Positions 1 through 6,157 are shown, counted from the stretch's first letter. The stretch is 6,541 bases of DNA from Bacteroidota bacterium (GCA_009936825.1 JAACDV010000263.1:1-6541), one strand, 5' to 3'. Translations and numbers: made by a program. The notes: a model not told the origin generated them from the letters alone.

Positions 1-255
1 ATAATCCTGATGGATGAGCCTTGCTCGGCGCTGGACCCGATTGCGACTGCCAGAATCGAAGAGCTGATCCATGAGTTAAGCAACGAATTTACCATTGTGA
101 TCGTTACGCATTCGATGCAGCAGGCGGCGCGAGTCTCGCAGCGCACCGCTTATTTTCATCTTGGCAAACTGCTAGAAGTTGGCGATACCAATCAGGTTTT
201 TACTACGCCGCAGCATGAAATGACCAAGAATTATATTACTGGTAGATTTGGATAA
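1..255 (+). CDS. pstB: Phosphate ABC transporter ATP-binding protein PstB, C-terminal part
   Basis: This is the 3' part of the gene for the cytoplasmic ATPase of the PstSCAB high-affinity phosphate importer. The frame is open from base 1, and 84 residues are visible out of a usual total of about 250-260, so the Walker A and signature motifs lie left of the window. Visible are the Walker B stretch ILMDEP (residues 3-7 of the fragment, acidic D5/E6), the D-loop SALD, and the switch histidine in IVTHSM (H37). The phrase [12 protein letters not shown] and the ending ITGRFG are typical of PstB and not of generic ABC ATPases. PhoU follows 57 bases downstream on the same strand, the usual pst gene order, which strengthens the call. 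No convincing terminator separates them, so they are probably co-transcribed and, by family knowledge, under PhoB control from an upstream promoter that is not in the window. Confidence 0.96.
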   Translation: MILMDEPCSALDPIATARIEELIHELSNEFTIVIVTHSMQQAARVSQRTAYFHLGKLLEVGDTNQVFTTPQHEMTKNYITGRFG

Positions 256-312
256 TAGGGTTTTATCGGATGAAGGGCATTTGCCAATGAGCTATTTTTT
301 TGGGAAATCAGA

Positions 313-1026
313 ATGAGTGACGCCATCCATACCAGCAGCGCGTTTGAACAGGATCTTGTCGATCTGAATATGGATATTGTGCGCCTTGGCAAGCTGGCAA
401 GCCGTCAGTTGAATGCCTGTCTTCGGGCGATGTCCGATTTTCAGGTGAACAAGGTTGATCTGCTTATCGAGCAGGATATCGAACTCGATCGGCTAGAGGC
501 GCAAATCAATGACCGGGTGCTGAGCATCATCACGATGCGCGCCCCCCGCGCCGATGATCTTCGCCGTGTGTTGGCTGCCGCCAAAACGGCCAATGATCTG
601 GAACGTATCGGCGACTATGCCCGCAATACAGCCAAGCGCACAAAGGCAGTGATGACAGGTGATCCGGTTGAATTGCCTTGGGATATGCTAATCGAAATGG
701 GCACAATGGTTGCCGCGATGATCGATGATGTATTGCTGGCTTATCAGCAGGGCGATATCAAGGCTGCACAGGCGATCCGGAATTCGGATGTACATATTGA
801 CAAGTTAAATACCAATTTCCTAACACTCGCCATCGAAAAGATGGATGACAATAACGTTGATTCACTGACCGGAACTCACCTGATTTTTATGGCAAAGAAT
901 CTAGAACGTATTGGTGATTTCACCACGGGCATTGCCGAGCAGGTGCATTTCATCGAAACCGGCATTCCAGTTGATGCTGATCGCCCAAAGGCTGATCGTA
1001 CCAGCTGGATGATTGCTAATCAGTAG
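313..1026 (+). CDS. phoU: Phosphate signalling protein PhoU
   Basis: PhoU is a cytoplasmic, all-helical protein that couples the Pst transporter to the PhoR/PhoB two-component system and keeps the Pho regulon off when phosphate is plentiful. The product is 237 residues, the usual size. It shows the internal duplication of the family, two three-helix bundles, each carrying the metal-binding E-R-I-G-D motif: ANDLERIGD (E97, D101) and AKNLERIGD (E198, D202). The N-terminal segment with FEQDL and DLNMDIVRLG is also family-like. The ATG at 313 is supported by the standard N-terminus; the ribosome site is weak, with only GGGA at 302-305. It lies 57 bases after pstB. The expected downstream partner phoB is absent, and the next gene is an unrelated crotonase. 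A short acidic tail after the second bundle is unremarkable. Confidence 0.97.
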   Translation: MSDAIHTSSAFEQDLVDLNMDIVRLGKLASRQLNACLRAMSDFQVNKVDLLIEQDIELDRLEAQINDRVLSIITMRAPRADDLRRVLAAAKTANDLERIGDYARNTAKRTKAVMTGDPVELPWDMLIEMGTMVAAMIDDVLLAYQQGDIKAAQAIRNSDVHIDKLNTNFLTLAIEKMDDNNVDSLTGTHLIFMAKNLERIGDFTTGIAEQVHFIETGIPVDADRPKADRTSWMIANQ

Positions 1027-1069
1027 CATATGTCGAATTTTGCTGCTCGCACGAGAGCTTGCTCAAGCG

Positions 1070-1103
1070 CGTTGATCGGCGTTAGCATTGCCTGCTATCA
1101 ACG
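1070..1103. repeat. Inverted repeat, possible hairpin or operator
   Basis: CGTTGAT (1070-1076) and ATCAACG (1097-1103) are perfect 7-bp arms around a 20-nt loop. GGC (1078-1080) and GCC (1090-1092) inside the loop could extend the stem after an asymmetric bulge. No T-run follows, so it is not a typical intrinsic terminator. It could be a factor-binding site or part of a 3'-end structure, or a chance match. Confidence 0.35.
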
Positions 1104-1147
1104 ACATTCCGTTTCCACGATATGCGCCAAGTCTGAACACCGGCTTT

Positions 1148-1152
1148 GAGGG
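1148..1152 (+). promoter_or_regulatory. Ribosome binding site deciding the crotonase start
   Basis: GAGGG lies 7 nt upstream of the ATG at 1160. This favours that ATG over the in-frame TTG at 1088, which has no such site and would add 24 residues with no family resemblance. Confidence 0.7.
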
Positions 1153-1159
1153 TACAAAA

Positions 1160-2047
1160 ATGAACAATGGTAATACGCTGACGAGCGTGAAGTCTGGTCA
1201 AAATCCGGCTCAGGAATCTGGTCAAAAATCCAATGACCCACCTGCTCAATTACTGCTGCGTTCGTGTAATGATGACGGCGTTTTGCGTCTGACATTAAAT
1301 AGTCCACACACACGAAACGCGCTGTCTGAGGCGATGATGACCGCACTTGCCGGCGCGCTTGCGGATGCCAGCACCGATGCAAATGTTCGCGTTATTGTGC
1401 TTTGCGCCAATGGTCCGGTTTTTTGCGCTGGACATAATCTAAAGGAAATGACCGCCGCCCGCACCGCTCCCGAAAATGCCGGGGATCGTGGGCGCGCCTA
1501 TTTCACCCGTGTGATGAAGCAATGCGCGGCATTGATGTCGTCGATCCCGGCCCATCCCAAACCGGTTATCGCTGAGGTTGCGGCTACCGCGATGGCAGCA
1601 GGCTGTCAGCTGGTAGCCAGTTGTGATCTGGCAATTGCCGCAGAAGAGGCAAAATTTGGCACGCCCGGGGTTAATATCGGTCTGTTCTGTTCAACCCCGA
1701 TGGTGGCGATATCGCGCAAGGTGGCGGCAAAACACGCGATGGAATTGTTGCTGACAGGGGACCCCTGTTCGGCCCAGCATGCCGTCGAAATCGGCCTGAT
1801 CAACCGCGTTGTTCCAACGGCTGAACTTACGGATGAAGTGATGGCAATGGCAACGAAAATTGCCAGCAAATCAACGGCAACGGTAGCGTTTGGTAAGCCG
1901 GCTTTTTATGCGCAGGCGGAACGCTCGCTTGCCGATGCATATGATTATGCGGCCGAGGTGATGGTTAATAATATGTTGGCCAATGATGCCGAGGAAGTTA
2001 TCAACGCCTTTATCGAAAAACGTCATCCAAGCTGGAGCGACAGCTAG
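1160..2047 (+). CDS. Enoyl-CoA hydratase/isomerase family protein, ECHDC3-like
   Basis: A crotonase-fold protein of 295 residues that presumably acts on an acyl-CoA thioester in the cytoplasm; the reaction is unknown. About 30 polar residues at the N-terminus, containing SGQN...SGQK, precede the fold. The fold opens with VLRLTLNSPHTRNALS (about 41-56). The first oxyanion-hole segment is FCAGHNLKEM (88-97), the second AMAAGCQLVASCDLA (144-158), followed by FGTPGVNIGLFCSTP (166-180). The last stretch, AAGCQLVASCD and NIGLFCSTP resemble the ECHDC3 subgroup. In classical hydratases (rat mitochondrial enzyme) Glu144 and Glu164 add water; the aligned residues here are Gln150 and Gly170, so ordinary enoyl-CoA hydration is unlikely. 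Annotations as enoyl-CoA hydratase should be read as fold only. The ATG at 1160 is chosen for its GAGGG site. It follows phoU by 133 bp and converges tail-to-tail with the nitrile hydratase operon, with a 4-bp overlap at the stops. Confidence 0.88.
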   Translation: MNNGNTLTSVKSGQNPAQESGQKSNDPPAQLLLRSCNDDGVLRLTLNSPHTRNALSEAMMTALAGALADASTDANVRVIVLCANGPVFCAGHNLKEMTAARTAPENAGDRGRAYFTRVMKQCAALMSSIPAHPKPVIAEVAATAMAAGCQLVASCDLAIAAEEAKFGTPGVNIGLFCSTPMVAISRKVAAKHAMELLLTGDPCSAQHAVEIGLINRVVPTAELTDEVMAMATKIASKSTATVAFGKPAFYAQAERSLADAYDYAAEVMVNNMLANDAEEVINAFIEKRHPSWSDS

Positions 2048-2430
2048 ACCTGATGGTCGCCAGTTTTTGAACCAGAAGACTCCGAATGCAAAGGGTCCAA
2101 CTGCACCGGCGCGCCGTGCGGCGTATTTAGATAGGCCGTGCGCCAAGCTTGCATCATCTGCTGAACTTCGGTTCCTGCGGCAATATCGCGGTCCTGAAGC
2201 AGGCGTTGCAGCGCGTTCAACCAAGCATTGTAATAATCATCACTGCCGTCTAGATGCCCCGCATTTTCATCCTCACGAAGGGCGGCGGCCAAGGCATCGG
2301 CCCACTCCGGCCAGCTGAAAATCCCGCGTTCGTGAAGATGCACGGTCAGCGCAAAGGCCGCCCCATGCCAAGGCGCCGCAAATGGTTTGCGGTTAACCGT
2401 TTCATGCCATCTTGTGGTGGGGGTTATCAT
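2044..2430 (-). CDS. Nitrile hydratase activator / accessory protein (P14K type)
   Basis: A 128-residue protein matching the small activators of cobalt-type nitrile hydratases (P14K of Pseudomonas putida, NhlE/NhhG in Rhodococcus), which in the characterised systems bind the alpha subunit and help insert cobalt and oxidise the active-site cysteines before exchange with beta. Recognisable features are the beta-like helical core with KPFAAPWHGAAFALTVHLHERGIFSWPEWADAL (about 15-47), then DDYYNAWLNALQRLL (64-78) and the late QAWRTAYLNTPHGAPV segment. The product size, about 14 kDa, fits the family. I chose the ATG at 2430, 26 nt after the beta stop, because the only earlier in-frame start is a TTG at 2499 inside beta and the extra residues do not look like the family. 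The GAGG upstream is rather far (13 nt). Its TAG stop at 2046-2044 overlaps the stop of the convergent crotonase gene. Confidence 0.88.
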   Translation of the reverse strand: MITPTTRWHETVNRKPFAAPWHGAAFALTVHLHERGIFSWPEWADALAAALREDENAGHLDGSDDYYNAWLNALQRLLQDRDIAAGTEVQQMMQAWRTAYLNTPHGAPVQLDPLHSESSGSKTGDHQV

Positions 2431-2456
2431 GCGCCAGCGGAGCCTCGAAATAGGTT

Positions 2457-3167
2457 TTAGGGGGCCGGCGTCAGATAGCTCTGCCAAAGATCGAGGCAAA
2501 CTTCATCTTGTGGCGATGGGGATTTCGGAGTTGAGCCTGCTTCGGGATGCTGCCAAAGATCGGTAGCGCGAAAACTGACGGTATATAGCTGCTCTGCCGC
2601 CTCGCCGTTGAAATGCGCGTTGCTGTCGGGAAAGACATGGGCGCCATGTTGCATAATAATGGTTCCGGTTCGGCCCGCTGCATAGGATGGCAAGCGCGTA
2701 TGCCCGCCATTAACGGTGGTGTTTTCTGCCATTTCACGCGTTGTAACACGCTGCCCAAGGGCGAAGGCCGTGGCGTCATCGGTGTTTCGCTTTGACGGTC
2801 CGCCGCCGCGCAACACCGCCTCGACACGCGTTGCCAATAACGCGCGGTCTACCAGCATAGGGTCACCCGGTTCAATCATCCGGCCAGTGGTAATTTCGTC
2901 GGTGCTGATGATGCCATGCTCAACCATCAGATTGGCAAGCGCTCCAATCCATTTTTCATAATAACCAAACCGCGCATAATCCTTTGGTGGTAGGCGTTCG
3001 CGGCTATGGCGTGAGGCGTCAATATTCCATTTACCAAGGGCACCGACTGCTAGCGTCAGTGCCAGTGCGCGGGCATGCCAGTTAGATTCAAAAACTTTGC
3101 TCTCATCGTCACCGCGCGGAATTGGACCGTCGCCAAATCGCCCACCCATATCATGAGACCGCGTCAT
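2457..3167 (-). CDS. nthB: Nitrile hydratase subunit beta
   Basis: The 236-residue beta subunit pairs with alpha to form the enzyme that hydrates nitriles to amides in the cytoplasm. It begins MTRSHDMGG, the standard beta opening (H-D-M-G-G at 5-9). WHARALALTLAVGALGKW (30-47) and RHSRERLPPKDYARFGYYEKW (53-73) form the helical part; Arg56 is the best candidate for the arginine that contacts the oxidised cysteines of alpha. HTRLPSYAAGRTGTI (156-170) contains Arg158, the likely second such arginine, and starts the beta-barrel, which continues through HGAHVFPDSNAHFNGEAAEQLYTVSFRATDLW. The ATG at 3167-3165 overlaps the alpha TGA in an ATGA arrangement, suggesting translational coupling and matched subunit levels. 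Longer in-frame versions reaching back to 3305 only re-read alpha DNA in another frame. Length is normal for the family (about 215-235). Confidence 0.95.
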   Translation of the reverse strand: MTRSHDMGGRFGDGPIPRGDDESKVFESNWHARALALTLAVGALGKWNIDASRHSRERLPPKDYARFGYYEKWIGALANLMVEHGIISTDEITTGRMIEPGDPMLVDRALLATRVEAVLRGGGPSKRNTDDATAFALGQRVTTREMAENTTVNGGHTRLPSYAAGRTGTIIMQHGAHVFPDSNAHFNGEAAEQLYTVSFRATDLWQHPEAGSTPKSPSPQDEVCLDLWQSYLTPAP

Positions 3168-3781
3168 GACGCGCTGCCTATAACCGCAGTGCCAATCATG
3201 GCATCGCGCGTGACCAATTTTGCCAGCTCTGCCTCTGACATTCCGTTGGTCCCGGCAGGACGCATGGGCACCACCAGATAGCGGATTTCGGCGGTTGAAT
3301 CCCAAACCCTAACTGCGGTTTCATCGCCAAGGCTGACGCCAAATTCGGCCAGCACCGCGCGGGGTTCACGAACCGCCCTGCTGCGATAAGCGTCGGACTT
3401 GTACCAGCCCGGCGGAATGCCTAAAAGCGGCCATGGATAACAGCTGCAAAGCGTGCAAACGACGAAATTGTGGGTTTGCGGCGTGTTTTCAACCGCCACC
3501 ACATGCTCACCCTGACGCCCGCCGTGGCCCAGCTTGTCAATCACGGCATCGGCATTGTCGAAAAGGGCGGCGCGAAATTCTGCATCCAGCCATGCGCGCG
3601 CCACCAGACCAGCACCGATTTGCGGTCCAATATCATGTTCGTAAAAATCAATAATTGCATCCAGCGCCGCCGGATCAATCAAGCCTTTTTCGGCAAGAAT
3701 TGTCTCTAGCGCCTTAACCCGAAGGGCGGGGTCAGACGGTAAAAGACTGTGTGGACTGTCATCATGATGATCGTGTGGCAT
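3164..3781 (-). CDS. nthA: Nitrile hydratase subunit alpha, cobalt type
   Basis: The catalytic, metal-binding subunit of nitrile hydratase, 205 residues. The metal site is VVCTLCSCYPWP (107-118): ligands Cys109, Cys112, Ser113 backbone and Cys114, of which Cys112 and Cys114 are the ones expected to be oxidised to sulfinic and sulfenic acid. Thr110 and Tyr115 are the residues found in cobalt enzymes; iron enzymes carry Ser and Thr there. Upstream are RVKALETILAEKGLIDPAALDAIIDFYEHDIGP (21-53) and ARAWLDAEFRAALF (61-74); downstream is LGIPPGWYKSDAYRSRAVREPRAVLAEFG, all standard. The N-terminus is His/Asp-rich (HDHHDD, 3-8), which is common in the family. The ATG at 3781 has no evident Shine-Dalgarno site. 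It is the first gene of the operon. Thiocyanate hydrolase gamma is related and has a similar cysteine cluster, but the neighbours here are of nitrile hydratase type. Confidence 0.95.
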   Translation of the reverse strand: MPHDHHDDSPHSLLPSDPALRVKALETILAEKGLIDPAALDAIIDFYEHDIGPQIGAGLVARAWLDAEFRAALFDNADAVIDKLGHGGRQGEHVVAVENTPQTHNFVVCTLCSCYPWPLLGIPPGWYKSDAYRSRAVREPRAVLAEFGVSLGDETAVRVWDSTAEIRYLVVPMRPAGTNGMSEAELAKLVTRDAMIGTAVIGSAS

Positions 3782-3817
3782 GGGGTATCATGAATGACAA
3801 CGTGCTTTTTTGTCTAG

Positions 3818-3853
3818 CTTGATCACAAAACATACGTCGAAAAAATGATCAAG
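3818..3853. repeat. Inverted repeat CTTGATCA / TGATCAAG
   Basis: CTTGATCA (3818-3825) and TGATCAAG (3846-3853) are perfect 8-bp arms separated by 20 bp. Each arm contains the self-complementary hexamer TGATCA, with centres 26 bp apart. It is a candidate operator for a dimeric regulator, located on the nitrile hydratase side of the gap. The half-sites resemble TTGAT-ATCAA (FNR-type) sites only loosely. Confidence 0.45.
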
Positions 3854-3907
3854 TGGCCGAAATTTAGCTCTCACTGGTTTAATTTAGCCCCTCTGGTTTA
3901 ATTTGGC
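3853..3907. repeat. Tandem 19-20 bp repeats
   Basis: CTGGTTTAATTTAGC (3874-3888) and CTGGTTTAATTTGGC (3893-3907) match at 14 of 15 positions and are 19 bp apart. A degenerate upstream copy ending in AATTTAGC (3861-3868) sits 20 bp before the first. The spacing is close to two helical turns, so bound proteins would face the same side. The core GGTTTAATTTAGCC is itself an imperfect palindrome (10 of 14 positions). Confidence 0.5.
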
Positions 3908-3959
3908 ATTGCCTTTTACATTAGCGCTGTTTGAAACTGTTCGACTTGAAGTTTGTCAC

Positions 3960-3964
3960 GAGGA
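3960..3964 (+). promoter_or_regulatory. Ribosome binding site deciding the monooxygenase start
   Basis: GAGGA lies 6 nt before the ATG at 3971. It excludes the earlier in-frame TTG at 3953, which would read through this site. Confidence 0.75.
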
Positions 3965-3970
3965 TACGAA

Positions 3971-4981
3971 ATGTCTTTGCCTGCACTGTTTGAAAACCGT
4001 CTAACTTTACCTGTTGTTGCAGCGCCGATGTTTCTGGCCTCGGGACCTGATCTGGTGCTGGCTTGTTGCCGCGCTGGCATTGTTGGCACTTTTCCGGCGA
4101 AGAACCAGCGCACGCTTGCCGGATTTGAGGAGTGGCTGATTATGATAGGTGACGGTCTGGCGGCGATCGAAGAGGAAACCGGCCAACCCGCCCCACCTTA
4201 CGGCGTTAATTTGATCGTTCACCGCACCAACAAAATTATCGAGGAAGAGCTGGCCCTATGCGTTAAATATAAGGTGCCGCTGGTGATTACTTCGCTTGGC
4301 GCGGTTCCTGAACTGGTCAAAGCGGTGCATGGGTATGGGGGCGCGGTGTTTCATGATGTAATTAATCTACGGCATGCTCAAAAGGCGGCCGGTGCGGGGG
4401 TGGACGGGCTGATTGCCGTTGCTGCAGGTGCTGGCGGGCATACTGGCGCGGCCAGCCCGTTTGGATTGTTGAATGAAATCCGGGATTTTTATGACGGGGC
4501 GGTGCTGTTGTCGGGGGCAATTTCCACGGGATCAGACATCGCGGCGGCGCAAACTATGGGGGCTGATCTTGCCTATCTTGGAACCCGCTTTATCACCACC
4601 AAGGAGTGCGCCTCTCCAGATGATTATAAGGACATGATCGTCGAGGCACGCGTTAAGGATATCGTTGCAACGCCGGTGGTCTCAGGGGTCAACGCAAACT
4701 TTATCACGGCCAGCTTAGAGCGTGCCGGAATTGATCTTGATCAAGCCGCGGGGCACGCAGGAATGGATATCGACACAGAACTTTCTGAGGCCCTGACCGA
4801 TCAGGAAAATGGACTCAAAGCATGGCGCGATATCTGGTCTGCCGGGCACGGCGTTGGCAGCATTGATGATATTCCGTCGGTGGCGCATCTGGTCGCCCGT
4901 CTGCACGGTGAGTATCTGACGGCATGCGCCGCCCAGCAATCCCGCCTTGCCGAACTTCGTCCGGTGGGGGGCAGTTCATGA
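3971..4981 (+). CDS. Nitronate monooxygenase-like flavoprotein
   Basis: A 336-residue TIM-barrel FMN enzyme of the 2-nitropropane dioxygenase / nitronate monooxygenase family. Characterised members oxidise alkyl nitronates such as propionate 3-nitronate to an aldehyde plus nitrite or nitrate. The first barrel strand gives LPVVAAPMFLASGPDL (13-28); the phrase PPYGVNLIVHRTN lies at about 75-87. AAGAGGHTG (151-159) contains His157, aligned with the catalytic histidine of the AGGHRG motif. LLSGAISTGSDIAAAQTMGADLAYLGTRFITTKEC (179-213) forms the phosphate-binding end of the FMN site. A C-terminal helical tail follows. No signal peptide is seen. The motif has Thr where class I enzymes have Arg, and some relatives (PA1024 type) are NADH:quinone reductases, so the substrate is open. 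It heads a plus-strand operon, and its TGA overlaps the next ATG in ATGA. Confidence 0.85.
   Translation: MSLPALFENRLTLPVVAAPMFLASGPDLVLACCRAGIVGTFPAKNQRTLAGFEEWLIMIGDGLAAIEEETGQPAPPYGVNLIVHRTNKIIEEELALCVKYKVPLVITSLGAVPELVKAVHGYGGAVFHDVINLRHAQKAAGAGVDGLIAVAAGAGGHTGAASPFGLLNEIRDFYDGAVLLSGAISTGSDIAAAQTMGADLAYLGTRFITTKECASPDDYKDMIVEARVKDIVATPVVSGVNANFITASLERAGIDLDQAAGHAGMDIDTELSEALTDQENGLKAWRDIWSAGHGVGSIDDIPSVAHLVARLHGEYLTACAAQQSRLAELRPVGGSS
4966..4971 (+). promoter_or_regulatory. Ribosome binding site for the alcohol dehydrogenase
   Basis: A six-G run lies inside the end of the monooxygenase gene, 6 nt before the ATG at 4978. With the ATGA overlap it supports translational coupling and this start over an earlier in-frame start at 4924 within the upstream gene. 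Confidence 0.5.
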
Positions 4982-6150
4982 CCGCGCCCTTTACCTTCAA
5001 TACGGCAGCATCAATCCGCTTTGGTGACGGTCTTCTTGGCGAGATTGGTACGATTGTGGCGGCGGCTGGACATGCCAATCTGCTGCTGGTTACCGACCCC
5101 GGAATGGTGGCAACAGGAATTGTCGATACCGCGCTTGCCAGCCTGAGTAATGCCGATGTTACAGCAACGCTTTATAGCGAAGTTGAGGCTGATCCCCATG
5201 AAGCTATTATTTACCGTGCCACCGATCTTGCCCGCAAGGTTAATGCCGAGATGATCATCGGGCTTGGCGGTGGGTCGTCCCTTGATGTGGCAAAGCTTGC
5301 GGCGTTACTGGCCCCGGGTATGCAGCCCGTTGATCAGGCACTTGATGCTGCTTATGGAGTTGGCAATGCCACCGGGCCCAGATTGCCGCTGATATTGGTG
5401 CCAACCACCGCTGGCACTGGATCAGAGGTCACGCCGATCTCGATTGTCACCACCGGCAAGAGCGAGAAGATGGGGGTTGTCTCGCCGATTATTCTTCCCG
5501 ATATCGCGCTTCTGGATCCTGAATTGACGCTGTCTGTTCCGCCGCATGTGACCGCGGCGACCGGAATTGATGCGATGGTTCATGCGATTGAGGCTTATGC
5601 GTCGGCCTCAGCGAATAACAACCCGATCTCGCGCCAGATGGCAACACAGGCGCTGACTTTGCTGGGCGGTGCGGTTGAAACGGCGGTTCATGAAGGCGGG
5701 AACAGACAGGCGCGCGCCGACATGTTACTGGGATCGATGCTCGCGGGTCAGGCATTTGCCAACTCGCCGGTGGCGGCGGTGCATGCGCTAGCCTATCCCA
5801 TTGGTGGGCATGTCAAGATACCGCATGGTCTATCTAATGCGCTGGTGCTGGCACATGTGCTGCGGTTTAACGCGGTTTCTGCGCCCCGTCCCTATGCCGA
5901 GATGGCGCCGTTTGTGTTCCCCGAACAAGGTGCCATGGGCCCCCAAGAAGCAGCTTCTGCCTTTGCTGAAGGGATGGCTGAGCTAGCGGCGCGATGCGGG
6001 CTGGAGGCGCGGTTGCGTGATGTGGGCATTCCCAAAGATGCGCTGGATTTACTAGCGCGTGATGCGATGAACCAGACACGACTTCTGGTGAACAACCCGC
6101 GCGAAGTGGCCGAAAATGACGCGCGCGCTATCTATGCAGCAGCCTGGTGA
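4978..6150 (+). CDS. Iron-containing (group III) alcohol dehydrogenase
   Basis: A 390-residue cytoplasmic NAD(P)-dependent dehydrogenase of the Fe-ADH family (FucO, AdhB, 1,3-propanediol dehydrogenase relatives), interconverting an alcohol and an aldehyde or semialdehyde. The N-terminal nucleotide domain opens TFNTAASIRFGDGLLGEIG (6-24); GLGGGSSLDVAK (95-106) is the dinucleotide-binding loop, and PTTAGTGSEVTPISIV (142-157) is the family signature. The four metal ligands are all present: Asp198 and His202 in GIDAMVHAIEAY, His269 in AAVHALAYP and His283 in IPHGLSNA. Length is standard (about 380-390). The ATG at 4978 overlaps the monooxygenase stop by 4 bp, and the thioesterase starts 15 bp after its stop, so the three are one transcription unit. 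An attractive idea is that it handles the aldehyde released by nitronate oxidation, for example malonic semialdehyde; this is inference, since substrate cannot be read from the sequence. Confidence 0.93.
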   Translation: MTAPFTFNTAASIRFGDGLLGEIGTIVAAAGHANLLLVTDPGMVATGIVDTALASLSNADVTATLYSEVEADPHEAIIYRATDLARKVNAEMIIGLGGGSSLDVAKLAALLAPGMQPVDQALDAAYGVGNATGPRLPLILVPTTAGTGSEVTPISIVTTGKSEKMGVVSPIILPDIALLDPELTLSVPPHVTAATGIDAMVHAIEAYASASANNNPISRQMATQALTLLGGAVETAVHEGGNRQARADMLLGSMLAGQAFANSPVAAVHALAYPIGGHVKIPHGLSNALVLAHVLRFNAVSAPRPYAEMAPFVFPEQGAMGPQEAASAFAEGMAELAARCGLEARLRDVGIPKDALDLLARDAMNQTRLLVNNPREVAENDARAIYAAAW

Positions 6151-6153
6151 AAT

Positions 6154-6157
6154 GAGG
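6154..6157 (+). promoter_or_regulatory. Ribosome binding site for the thioesterase
   Basis: GAGG lies 8 nt before the ATG at 6166. The two earlier ATGs at 6152 and 6158 are out of frame with the hotdog protein. Confidence 0.65.

Larger units (their letters stand above)
1027..1159. other. Intergenic region between phoU and the crotonase gene
   Basis: This 133-bp gap has no supported gene. It holds an inverted repeat (CGTTGAT at 1070-1076 against ATCAACG at 1097-1103) and, near its end, the ribosome binding site of the downstream gene. The phoU transcript may end here, but I see no hairpin followed by a T-run. A promoter for the crotonase gene probably lies here, although no clear -35/-10 pair stands out. 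Confidence 0.5.
3782..3970. promoter_or_regulatory. Divergent intergenic control region
   Basis: This 189-bp region lies between the start codons of the minus-strand nitrile hydratase operon and the plus-strand monooxygenase operon, so promoters for both must lie here or inside it. It is A/T-richer than the flanking genes. It holds an inverted repeat at 3818-3853 and tandem repeats at 3853-3907, placed so that one regulator could control both directions. I could not pick out a convincing -35/-10 pair on either strand. Confidence 0.6.

Noticed and set aside
276..301. Terminator or attenuator between pstB and phoU
   Set aside because: GGCATTTGCC gives only a 4-bp stem with a 2-nt loop, and the T-run at 295-301 starts 9 nt after it, so it is not a credible hairpin terminator.
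1088..1159. Longer crotonase reading frame from a TTG at 1088
   Set aside because: The ATG at 1160 has a good GAGGG site; the 24 extra residues show no family resemblance and the TTG has no ribosome site.
1983..2318. Plus-strand open frame across the convergent junction
   Set aside because: It overlaps both well-supported genes, has no ribosome site and no recognisable protein features; it is a shadow frame.
2431..2499. Longer nitrile hydratase activator from a TTG at 2499
   Set aside because: It would overlap the beta gene by 43 bp from a rare start, and the extra residues are the beta C-terminus read in another frame.
3168..3305. Longer beta subunit frame upstream of 3167
   Set aside because: The HDMGG opening sits right after the ATG at 3167; the upstream residues re-read the alpha gene in another frame.
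3433..3709. Plus-strand open frames opposite the nitrile hydratase alpha gene
   Set aside because: They are antisense to a strongly conserved coding region, with Cys/His/Arg-rich composition typical of shadow frames.
3759..3770. Perfect 12-bp palindrome TCATCATGATGA
   Set aside because: It lies in the alpha coding region and is explained by the His/Asp codons of the HDHHDD N-terminus; chance is the simpler reading.
3819..3852. FNR-type binding site
   Set aside because: An FNR box needs TTGAT and ATCAA with a 4-bp spacer; here the half-sites are 24 bp apart, so only a generic inverted repeat is claimed.
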